Origin: Prostheceraeus crozeri
Taxonomy: Eukaryota; Platyhelminthes; Polycladida; Euryleptidae
Length of the DNA stretch: 64,000 nucleotides
Direction of reading: 5' to 3'
NCBI GenBank assembly: GCA_907163375.1
Contig: CAJQUW010008928.1
Span: 62,001-126,000 of the forward strand
Of this stretch, positions 46,008 to 52,837 are shown one piece after another. The notes under the pieces were generated by a model. That model searched no databases. It was not told the DNA's origin and saw only the letters and a program-made list of their open reading frames with translations. Positions within the stretch are counted from its first letter, which is position 1. Each line of letters opens with the position of its first letter. The position numbers and the translations under genes are program-made.

Positions 46008-46463
46008 TTAGAAGTTATAGCAGCGTCGTCGTTTAGCGCCTGATGAATGATTAGAGCCTCTACGACGTTTGCGTGAATACCTTTTGACTGAAGATCGCAC
46101 CTTACCAGCTCCGCGATGTTTCCTCCTTCCTTTATTCATTCGTTTAGGTGATTTCTTTCCTTGAGTAACACCAGCAAAGGTCTGCTTCAATGTTTTTAAA
46201 CCGCGTTCCTTCCCACGATTCAACAAACTGCTCTTAAAACTTCTACCTCTGGAAAGATCACTAGCAACATCACCAGCAAAGCCAACGGCATTACTTAAAA
46301 CATTTCGTTTTAAAGATCTACCGACATTGGATATGAGAGGTGCTACAACAGATTTCAGTGCACCAAGTATGCTACCTCCACGTTGGCGGCGAGCGCCGAT
46401 GTAAATTTGTCCTCCACCACTTACATAGGAGGGTCGTGAATAAAATGAGGCAGTTGGATTCAT
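46008..46463 (-). CDS. basic core/minor capsid-type protein, 151 aa
   Basis: A short N-terminus (FYSRPSYVSGGG) is followed by RRQRGGSILGALKSVVAPLI, a possible amphipathic helix, and by a very basic C-terminus rich in Lys and Arg (KRYSRKRRRG). The layout recalls adenovirus core and pVI-type proteins; homology is not claimed. First gene of the basic-capsid-protease block, with ATGCAAA 32 bp upstream. Confidence 0.7.
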   Translation of the reverse strand: MNPTASFYSRPSYVSGGGQIYIGARRQRGGSILGALKSVVAPLISNVGRSLKRNVLSNAVGFAGDVASDLSRGRSFKSSLLNRGKERGLKTLKQTFAGVTQGKKSPKRMNKGRRKHRGAGKVRSSVKRYSRKRRRGSNHSSGAKRRRCYNF

Positions 46464-46494
46464 AGCTCAAACCCTAAACATTGTTAGTTACAAC

Positions 46495-46501
46495 TTTGCA
46501 T
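46495..46501 (-). promoter_or_regulatory. ATGCAAA late-promoter candidate (core/capsid/protease block)
   Basis: Minus-strand ATGCAAAGTTGTAA, 32 bp before ATG 46,463 and only 4 bp past the integrase stop at 46,505. Confidence 0.65.
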
Positions 46502-46504
46502 GAA

Positions 46505-47591
46505 TCACTGTCGATCACTTAGATGAAAGATGTCGGCACGACGCATCCAAGAGTTCATACTTGAAGGATAACCAGTCCATTTAACAAGACACCATTCTTC
46601 ACCTTGCCGTTTTTTACATCGAATGATTTTCTCTACCAAATATGTTTCACTTTCAGTGACTACCTCAATCTCATCGCGTAAAAGCTACCCTCAATTTCTT
46701 CATTATCGTAATCTTTCAACTTGTAGGTGGTCGGAGAGTCTTTTTGATTAATCCTTGATACTGTAAATACCTCCTCTGTCCAATTCGGAAGGTACCCTTT
46801 AGCAAAAACACTTTTCACTTTTGAGATACGAACTTTATCGCCAAATTCACATCACTTTTCACATGAGTGCGTTTACGTTGGAATGATTCGCGCACTTTAT
46901 CTACATTGTCAGCATTTACATCTACTGGTCTGAGTCCAATAGAACGATGGATAGAGTGATTGTAGGCATGGAGTGTATCTTGTAGAACCTTTGTCCAATT
47001 TTGTGTCAAGTTGGCAGTAAAATGTCGCCACAAGCGATTTTTTAATGTGCGATTAAAACGTTCAACGAGTGCAGCTTTATAAGCGCTCTTTACACTAAAC
47101 AACTCAATGTCATGCCTCTCAAATAATCTTGTCACATGCTGATTTTCAAACTCTTTTCCTTGATCACTCTGAATTCTTTTTGGAATCCGACCTTCTCGAA
47201 AAATTGTTTGGAATGCTTTTGCTACTCCTTTCCCTTCTTTAGTTTTTAAAGGTTGAGCCCACGCATAACGCGAGAAAATATCAATGACGGTTAAAATAAA
47301 ATTATTGCCCGAGTTATGTTTTGAAATGGAGGCAACATCACACAAATCTGCTTGCCACTGTTCATCGATGTCATGAACAATATAATGGAGGGTGCGGTAC
47401 TTCTTTTTCGCTTGTTTGTGGAGTGTATAGGTAGCCTGACCCTTTAACCATCGTTTCACTTGTGATTGTGGAAGACCACTCGCTTTTGATAATTTCTTGA
47501 TAGATGCAAATCCTGCCGGATGTTTTACATCATAATAGATTGACTTCAAGCGTTCAGTCGATGACGGCTGACTCTTTTTCCTCCTTCTCAT
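46505..47591 (-). CDS. INT: retroviral-type integrase with C-terminal chromodomain (two frameshifts)
   Basis: Start taken at the ATG at 47,591 (MRRRKKSQP). A helix-turn-helix-like part (SQVKRWLKGQ) precedes the rve core with Asp82 (LCDV), Asp143 (SDQGKEF) and Glu177 (VERFNRTL), a spacing of 33 residues. The open frame ends at 46,815. In the next frame the linker GDKVRISKVKSVFAKGYLPNW continues, and after a second shift near 46,680 comes a chromodomain (YLVEKIIR, CLVKWTGYPSSMNSW) ending at 46,505. The catalytic core is whole, but the targeting tail is out of frame in this copy. It acts in the nucleus to insert the element. Confidence 0.9.
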
Positions 47592-47769
47592 CTTTTTGTT
47601 TTCTTGCCTTTCTACATTTACAACAACTGCAGCATTTAGCTTTAGCGGTTTTGCGATCGTGTTCACATTGCTTAGGGGTTTCATTATGAGAGCTGGCGCA
47701 GCAAGTGCAAGTGACAACGACATTCACCTCTGGCGGCTCATTACATGGCAAGCAACACATCTGCTTCAT
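47554..47769 (-). CDS. Cys-rich small protein, 71 aa
   Basis: Twelve Cys in 71 residues, many as CC or CxCC (CCLPC, CTCC, CCSCCKC), then a charged tail. Its ATG overlaps the preceding gene's stop as ATGA, and its end overlaps the integrase start by 38 bp in another frame. Metal binding is likely; no family recognised. It could be an accidental frame, but the ATGA junction argues for use. Confidence 0.45.
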   Translation of the reverse strand: MKQMCCLPCNEPPEVNVVVTCTCCASSHNETPKQCEHDRKTAKAKCCSCCKCRKARKQKDEKEEKESAVID

Positions 47770-48464
47770 ATTAATAGTCTGAGAACATGTATTTTCCTAG
47801 GAGGAGCTGTTTTACGTTTTCCTTTTACCAGTTTTAGTGGCGATGTAGATCTACGTCGAGTTCTTCCTCTTGTTTGCTTAGTGAGTGTGGGAGGGGATGT
47901 AGCAGGTGACGTCTTAAACCAATTTGTTGGCATTTTCATCGCCTGAAGCATTGGAGTAGTAGCCACTGTTGAATCAAGTTCTTTCAATGTCTCATTATTT
48001 AAAGCAAATTTTGGCACATTATGCTTTTTCAATAGTTTAAGAAAGTATGACCAACCAGGTGGAACATAGCCCTGACGGCGCTTTCTACGTGTCGCATACT
48101 GAATCAAGTCTTCATAACGTGAAGCATCAATCACTTTATTTTCATCTGTAATGATTTCTCCTCTATCATTTACATTGAGATGGGGCTCAATACTATTGAA
48201 AAGAGATATGGCATGTGCGCGAGATGCTAAAGGTGTAGCAGTCGATACAGAGTCACGCATCTTATTCTTCAAGTTTTTCAATTGCTCAACAGTTTCCGAT
48301 TGTAATAATACAGCACGATGTGGATCTTTGATGTGAACATTTTGCTGATAATCTATTTCTTTCCTATACATTTGATTTGCAAGAGGTTGCTTTACTTGCT
48401 GCATGGCAGTCAATTGTACATATTCATCCTGAGGAATAACAATCATGCAAGAATAAGAACTCAT
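47766..48464 (-). CDS. conserved Polinton protein of unknown function, 232 aa
   Basis: The N-terminal MIVIPQDEYVQL and the middle YEDLIQYATRRKRRQGYVPPGW...NVPKF blocks are also found in the old copy. The C-terminus is a basic Ser/Thr/Pro-rich tail (RGRTRRRS). Its ATG overlaps the ATPase stop as ATGA, which suggests coupled translation or one transcript. No enzymatic motif. Confidence 0.75.
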   Translation of the reverse strand: MSSYSCMIVIPQDEYVQLTAMQQVKQPLANQMYRKEIDYQQNVHIKDPHRAVLLQSETVEQLKNLKNKMRDSVSTATPLASRAHAISLFNSIEPHLNVNDRGEIITDENKVIDASRYEDLIQYATRRKRRQGYVPPGWSYFLKLLKKHNVPKFALNNETLKELDSTVATTPMLQAMKMPTNWFKTSPATSPPTLTKQTRGRTRRRSTSPLKLVKGKRKTAPPRKIHVLRLLI

Positions 48465-49078
48465 AGTTTGTAGATAATCATGGGAGTTTTCAAAATATCA
48501 CTTCGAAATCTAAATTCTTCCGGACACTCTTGCGTAAAGTCAATGAATAAGTAACCGTATGGTTTTTCAGTAGCTGCTTGAAAAATTTCAATTAAGGCTT
48601 TTGATCCTCTGGGTGCAACTTGTCGCGCTAAAATTTCAAATTGACTTTTATCTCGCGGATTCTTGAAAATAGCATAATAGTGTGTATTCAGGTTTCGTGT
48701 ACGAGCTTCTTTTCCATCAGGAAACAAATTTTGTGTAATATAGATGATAAAACACCTTTTATGGTGTGCTGCGCGAGTGAACATATCTGTAACATCTTTT
48801 GAATTCTTACTTTCTTTTAATAAATCATCCAATACAACAACATCATTAGACTGAAGTTTATCCACTGGAATAATTCCTTCATGTCGAATAAAGTTGCGAC
48901 TTTGCAATTCCTGAAACAGCGACGGTTGATAAATACCATAACACCAAATCACTCGATTGATAGGTTCCTTAAACAACTCCCTTCTTTTATCCAATAAATT
49001 CAGCGTGAAAACAGTTTTACCTGCATGAGATGGACCTGATACAGTCAGAACTTTATCACATTGAAGTCTGAAATCCAT
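48461..49078 (-). CDS. ATP: FtsK/HerA-type genome-packaging ATPase, 205 aa
   Basis: Start placed at ATG 49,078 (MDFRLQ), because a longer reading from 49,126 would run through the ATGCAAA element. Walker A GPSHAGKT is at residues 15-22, Walker B VVVLDD at 80-85, and a polar sensor-like YITQN follows about 45 residues later. Intact, at the usual family length. It pumps the genome into capsids in related viruses. A relic is at 18,319. Confidence 0.92.
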   Translation of the reverse strand: MDFRLQCDKVLTVSGPSHAGKTVFTLNLLDKRRELFKEPINRVIWCYGIYQPSLFQELQSRNFIRHEGIIPVDKLQSNDVVVLDDLLKESKNSKDVTDMFTRAAHHKRCFIIYITQNLFPDGKEARTRNLNTHYYAIFKNPRDKSQFEILARQVAPRGSKALIEIFQAATEKPYGYLFIDFTQECPEEFRFRSDILKTPMIIYKL

Positions 49079-49100
49079 TTTATTACTTTGAGACTCAACA

Positions 49101-49107
49101 TTTGCAT
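49101..49107 (-). promoter_or_regulatory. ATGCAAA late-promoter candidate (ATPase/232-aa/Cys-rich/integrase unit)
   Basis: Minus-strand ATGCAAAT, 23 bp before ATG 49,078. Confidence 0.65.
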
Positions 49108-49109
49108 AA

Positions 49110-49466
49110 TTAACGCTTAGAGCCAAAGATATTTCCCAATAGGTTGCCCACGGCAGGAGCTATCATTGGAAGTATTGCTGAAAGGAAACCGCCCTTTTGT
49201 GTTAGAGTTTTCCTCTTTCTTTGAAGGGCGACTTTAGGATTGGAGATGAAACGCAATTTCGTAGCATATCGCTTAAGTAACTTTCGTTGTTTTGGCGCTA
49301 ATTTCTTCGTCCTCAACTTCCTCACATGAGAAATAATTTCACAAATGAATTTATCGTTAGCATGTCGTATAGCATTGTATCGCTGATTTGCTTTCATTCG
49401 TCGGAGAGCTTGAATGGCTGAAGAAAACTTTTGACTTTTACGTTTCGTCATTTTACGTTTCGCCAT
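49110..49466 (-). CDS. basic virion-type protein with hydrophobic C-terminus, 118 aa
   Basis: Lys/Arg-rich body (residues 1-88), then QKGGFLSAILPMIAPAVGN, a hydrophobic or amphipathic C-terminal segment. This layout is common in Polintons beside the ATPase. The QKGG before the helix parallels QRGG in the 151-aa core protein. Minor capsid or membrane-active role is inference. ATGCAAA lies 40 bp upstream. Confidence 0.65.
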   Translation of the reverse strand: MAKRKMTKRKSQKFSSAIQALRRMKANQRYNAIRHANDKFICEIISHVRKLRTKKLAPKQRKLLKRYATKLRFISNPKVALQRKRKTLTQKGGFLSAILPMIAPAVGNLLGNIFGSKR

Positions 49467-49505
49467 TTTCCGTGTTAGTCTTTTCTAAAACCTATCTTTA
49501 CCACA

Positions 49506-49512
49506 TTTGCAT
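49506..49512 (-). promoter_or_regulatory. ATGCAAA late-promoter candidate (118-aa gene)
   Basis: Minus-strand ATGCAAATG, 40 bp before ATG 49,466. Confidence 0.6.
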
Positions 49513-49517
49513 AGGTA

Positions 49518-49847
49518 CTAACTATTGCGACATAAGTGACACTCGAAATGAGCAATATCACAGTGGTTACATTGGCAAAGTTGAATGCAATTACGTATGA
49601 AACAGCGTTGACAAAAAGCATGCTTACATCTCTTGAAGATGCGCTTTTCATTTCCATCCTTTAGCTTACATACATCGCAACACATAGTTTCACCGTTACT
49701 GATGTCTATAGCAAGTCTTTTTGAAGATATGAATTTGCTAGCCTTTTCTAAATAATAGACGCATGTACAGAAGGAATATACTTCGAGAGTGAGCAGGCAT
49801 AGCTCGAAAACCAGTTGTGCTACAATCAAGTACCACTGCGTTTTCAA
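49518..49847 (-). CDS. membrane-anchored C3HC4 RING protein, 109 aa
   Basis: A hydrophobic segment at residues 5-33 precedes a complete C3HC4 spacing: C57-x2-C60-x13-C74-x-H76-x2-C79-x2-C82-x20-C103-x2-C106. RING domains usually act as ubiquitin ligases; here, at a host membrane, it could target host or element proteins (inference). Its ATG overlaps the upstream gene's stop as ATGA. Confidence 0.7.
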   Translation of the reverse strand: MKTQWYLIVAQLVFELCLLTLEVYSFCTCVYYLEKASKFISSKRLAIDISNGETMCCDVCKLKDGNEKRIFKRCKHAFCQRCFIRNCIQLCQCNHCDIAHFECHLCRNS

Positions 49848-50254
49848 TTTTTCTTTATGGAAAGTTGAATGTGAATATCTGAAATCGCTTCAATCACTAG
49901 ACTGCTACCATGATGGTTAAATGCGTTAAGACGTTCAGCAATTTTTATCATATGTCTTTTAAAAAATTCTTGGGGGTGATCTACCACTTCCATTGAATAA
50001 GAAGCAAAATGGAAAGAGCGACTTTCCACCTCTTCCTTTCCAAAATGACTAAACTTAATTTTCGCAACTAATCGCGCCATGATAATGCTATCAGAGAATG
50101 TATTCATTAACTCTAGAAATAGAGTGCTAGCATCATCAACCACTGCTTCGATGTCGGTCTCATCTTTATGAAATTTTATCACATAATCTTGAACAGCTCC
50201 TTTTAAACTTTGCCTATGAAAACGTAATGTTCCGCAGTCGTTTGAGAAAGACAT
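49844..50254 (-). CDS. stand-alone copy of the polymerase N-terminal domain, 136 aa
   Basis: ARLVAKIKFSHFG...SRSFHFAS...EFFKRHMIKIAERLNAFNHHGSSLVIEAISDIHIQLS follows residues ~125-250 of this element's polymerase (ALIYLKIKYVKID...RLEFHIPS...SWINFHIQGLKLNIDKF...SGLVFDGIETAMIKIS) without large gaps. The domain lacks catalytic motifs. It may bind the same partner as the polymerase N-terminus or act as a decoy or regulator. Duplication within the element is the simplest origin. Confidence 0.65.
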   Translation of the reverse strand: MSFSNDCGTLRFHRQSLKGAVQDYVIKFHKDETDIEAVVDDASTLFLELMNTFSDSIIMARLVAKIKFSHFGKEEVESRSFHFASYSMEVVDHPQEFFKRHMIKIAERLNAFNHHGSSLVIEAISDIHIQLSIKKN

Positions 50255-50341
50255 GATCGCCCTTTATCTAACCCATCCATTGCATGAAAACAACAACTCT
50301 TCTCATAGTAACATTTATTGAATAACGGTAACAAGCATGCA

Positions 50342-50872
50342 TTATAAATCAATGGTTTGAAAGAGATAAAATAGATACAGCTGGTAACTATCATACAGCG
50401 AGCAATGATAACCATACAGGACTTTGGCAGTGTTGAGGTAAGGAGGAAAGAAGCATTGGTTATGAACGTAGCTACTACAACGAACAGACAAAATAGGAAC
50501 ACACAAATCCTTAAAACGTTTCGTGACTTCATGATAATGTTGATTCACTCTAGTATCCCAAGGTGGGAGCAAAATATCATCAATGATTAGATTGGGAAAT
50601 ACTTTCCTCTCCTTACCAGGATTATTACAAAAGATGCGTATAACATTGAAAGCAGCTAACCATCGTTTAAAGTCAATAAGAAGAGCACTCTCACAAGAAA
50701 AGCCATAGTCTTGCAAATATTTCAGATTAAGTCCATGAATGTGTTTTCTCGCCCATTGATCAACATTGGGATCGCAGTTGGCATGTTGATGATAGACACT
50801 AACAATCTGATATGTCCAATTGTTCATAGCAATAGCACTGAGCTCCTGTACAGGTTCACCCTCACAATCCAT
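50342..50872 (-). CDS. DEDDh-type (DnaQ/TREX-like) 3'-5' exonuclease candidate, 176 aa
   Basis: Begins MDCEGEPVQELS, giving a DxE first motif (Asp2, Glu4). Near the C-terminus HCSLYDSY matches the H-x4-D third motif of DEDDh exonucleases. Between them, RKHIHGLN, DFKRWL, NNPGKE and IIDDILLPPWDTR are conserved-looking, but I could not assign the second-motif Asp with certainty. Possible roles are proofreading, end processing or degradation of cytosolic DNA that would alert the host (inference). An overlapping hydrophobic frame at 50,203-50,532 is probably a shadow. Confidence 0.55.
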   Translation of the reverse strand: MDCEGEPVQELSAIAMNNWTYQIVSVYHQHANCDPNVDQWARKHIHGLNLKYLQDYGFSCESALLIDFKRWLAAFNVIRIFCNNPGKERKVFPNLIIDDILLPPWDTRVNQHYHEVTKRFKDLCVPILSVRCSSYVHNQCFFPPYLNTAKVLYGYHCSLYDSYQLYLFYLFQTIDL

Positions 50873-50923
50873 AAAAATGATGATAGAAGCCTCAAACGGA
50901 AATTACACATCTAAGGAAGCGTT

Positions 50924-51124
50924 CTATAACATATTACAAAATGAAGAATTACATCGATGCTTTTCACGACAAAATACACAAATGATATGATGGCAACGAA
51001 GAAGTAAAATGTATCTAATAAGACCACGTCTACGACACTCAAAGCACATAAGCGAATTGTCATAGGGTAGAGTTAGGAAAGGGCTAGTAATTCTCCTTCT
51101 TTGATTTGCGTTTTGATGTAGCAT
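50924..51124 (-). CDS. short RING-like zinc protein, ~66 aa
   Basis: From ATG 51,124: C27-x2-C30-x13-C44-x-H46-x2-C49-x2-C52-x5-C58-x4-C63, the same first-half spacing as the membrane RING at 49.5 kb but with a shortened last loop. It overlaps the end of the 235-aa gene by about 40 bp in another frame. The start is uncertain. Confidence 0.5.
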   Translation of the reverse strand: MLHQNANQRRRITSPFLTLPYDNSLMCFECRRRGLIRYILLLRCHHIICVFCREKHRCNSSFCNML

Positions 51125-51859
51125 TCTTCTCCGACTTGCGCTTCGTACCACTGCTCTTAAGGATTTGATCAATTATGTCGTCCACGTTGGGTGGTTTTGG
51201 AATATATAGGATGGATTCCATATGCATGGAGAGAGAGGCTATTTTATTATCCTTGTGTCGACCATAATATAGCCCATTCACTTTGAAAAGGATATCCCAA
51301 GTACCTTCTCCGAGCTCATCACATCTGATGGCTATTGATTGATCTCCCTCCTTCTTATAGTAAGTACACCAATGTGATACCGGTAGGCAAATGTGATTAC
51401 CATCCCAAATCTTTCTATAGGGAGTATCCTTGTCATCTCTAGCCTTCCACTCTTGAGCAAGAGGAGTAGGAATGTCCATATTTAATGTCACATACTCCTC
51501 AATAATATCAAGTTGGTGGCGAATGTACGGACTCACGGGGATCAGTATGTAGTCCCCATACTGATTGCGCATTATCTTGACATCCGTGGAAGGGAGCATT
51601 CCCGTTTGGAGTACTACGCTATGATCGTCATAACGCAAGACTTGTTTAAATTTACGCTGTAGCGGTGTAGGATTATGTACCTTGGTTGTTTCTTCCACTG
51701 GCCTCAGTTGTAGATGATCTGACCGTAGCGAACCTTGTAACGTTTGACCGCCATTTTGTCCTACTAGTGCAGCAGATGGAGTAGATGCCTGAAAATGAAA
51801 AAAGATTGTATTAAGTTTACGTTCAAGGGAGGAGAGGGAGGAAAGTAGCGACTTACCAT
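51084..51859 (-). CDS. spliced Polinton protein of unknown function, 235 aa
   Basis: Exon 1 contributes only ATG (51,857-51,859). The intron 51,789-51,856 (GTAAGT...TTTTCAG) is followed by GCATCTACTCC and an open frame to 51,084. Residues ~50-190 align with the relic at 18,960-19,580. The C-terminus is Lys/Ser-rich (KRKSEKNATSKRKSKK), like a nuclear localisation tail. No known domain. The ATG-only exon and GCATC acceptor context copy those of the polymerase gene. Its own CCAAT/TATA promoter suggests early expression. Confidence 0.75.
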
Positions 51860-51956
51860 TTTAGTTGGATAATAGAACAGGGAACTAGAGAGAGAAAATG
51901 TGCGTCCGTCACTCGTATGATTCAACGATGGAATGATTCTCACTGTGGAAGGCTCG

Positions 51957-52005
51957 CTATTTATACAGAAATGCTTGATTCTCATTGGATGATGATCCTC
52001 ATTGG
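51957..52005 (-). promoter_or_regulatory. early promoter of the right end: two CCAAT boxes and a TATA box
   Basis: On the minus strand, CCAAT at 52,005-52,001 and 51,988-51,984 precede TATAAATAG at 51,965-51,957. The layout mirrors the polymerase promoter at 35,480-35,527. Confidence 0.75.
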
Positions 52006-52018
52006 ACAATAACATCAA

Positions 52019-52831
52019 GCTGATTCCAAATCTGGCCTCCGTTTTCCAATCCGATGCTTCGTTTTGAAGCTAGAGTCCAAAACGTCCCAAATTCTAACTC
52101 TGTCGTTTTTCGCCAATGTCCCAAAATCTTAAATGGCGTCTCACATCTAAACGAAGACAGATAGGAACAAGCCGATTCTTTCAGTGAATTTGTCTCACTC
52201 TTAGCTTTCAAACGAGCTATCGCACGACAAAATCCGTCCACTGGAAGCCAAAATCGAAGCAAGCTTTCCAGAGGGGGGGGGGAGGTCAGCAAAATTTTTT
52301 CTCTCCGATTGACTTGAAACTCACCATTCAGATAGAGAATTTCACGCTGAATCCGAATCTGGCCTCCGTTTTCCCATCCGATGCTTCGTTTGGGCGCCAC
52401 ACACCAAAACGTCCCAAATTCTAACTCTGTCGTTTTTTCGAAAAATGTTGAAAATTTTTTCTCGCCGATTGACTTCAAATTCACCATACCGATGCGGAAT
52501 TTTACGCTGATCACGAATCTAAAGTCCGTTTCACCATTCCATCACGCCAACCTAGACGGTCGCCCACGTCAACCTAGACGGTCGCCCGCGTCAACCTAGG
52601 CGGTCGGCCACGTCAACCCATACGAGACCAACACATCCGAGTCTCACACTCTGTCGTTTTCGAGGGGGGGGGAGGGGGAGGGGGGGGAGTCAGCGAACAT
52701 GTTGTGAACGTGAACCAACCTGGCCGGCACACCACGACAGACCACAACCTCTGTCGTTCCAGAGGGGGGGGAGGGGGAGGGGGAGGGGGAGGGGGGCGCG
52801 CCGGTCGAGTGTTTGTCACTTGCTTACTACT
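52019..52831. repeat. right terminal inverted repeat, ~0.81 kb
   Basis: Inverted counterpart of the left repeat, ending GCTTACTACT at 52,831. It contains one copy of the inner unit, short repeats with GTCAACC and GGTCG (52,553-52,618) and G-rich tracts (52,663-52,688 and 52,762-52,796). It is far shorter than the left arm, which has three extra inner units. Confidence 0.92.
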
Positions 52832-52837
52832 CATACC
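52832..52837. repeat. right target-site duplication (CATACC)
   Basis: Matches 29,606-29,611 exactly. Confidence 0.92.

Larger units (their letters stand above)
29612..52831. mobile_element. complete Polinton/Maverick (adintovirus-like) element, 23.2 kb
   Basis: Both ends read AGTAGTAAGCAAGTG inward (the left has one extra AGT), and the element is flanked by a 6-bp duplication. It carries the full hallmark set: protein-primed PolB, chromodomain integrase, packaging ATPase, adenain-type protease, major capsid protein and minor structural genes. It also has accessory TBP-like, PC4-like, exonuclease-like and RING-like genes. The LINE reading on either side is restored to one element by removing it, so the borders are exact. 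Frameshifts in four late genes leave its present competence doubtful. Confidence 0.95.

Noticed and set aside
47596-47946. 116-aa plus-strand frame and others opposite the capsid, structural and ATPase genes
   Set aside because: Antisense shadows of well-supported genes.
50203-50532. 109-aa hydrophobic minus-strand frame, possibly a membrane protein
   Set aside because: Mostly overlaps the exonuclease-like gene in another frame and lacks upstream signals; its hydrophobicity is explained by the overlapping frame.
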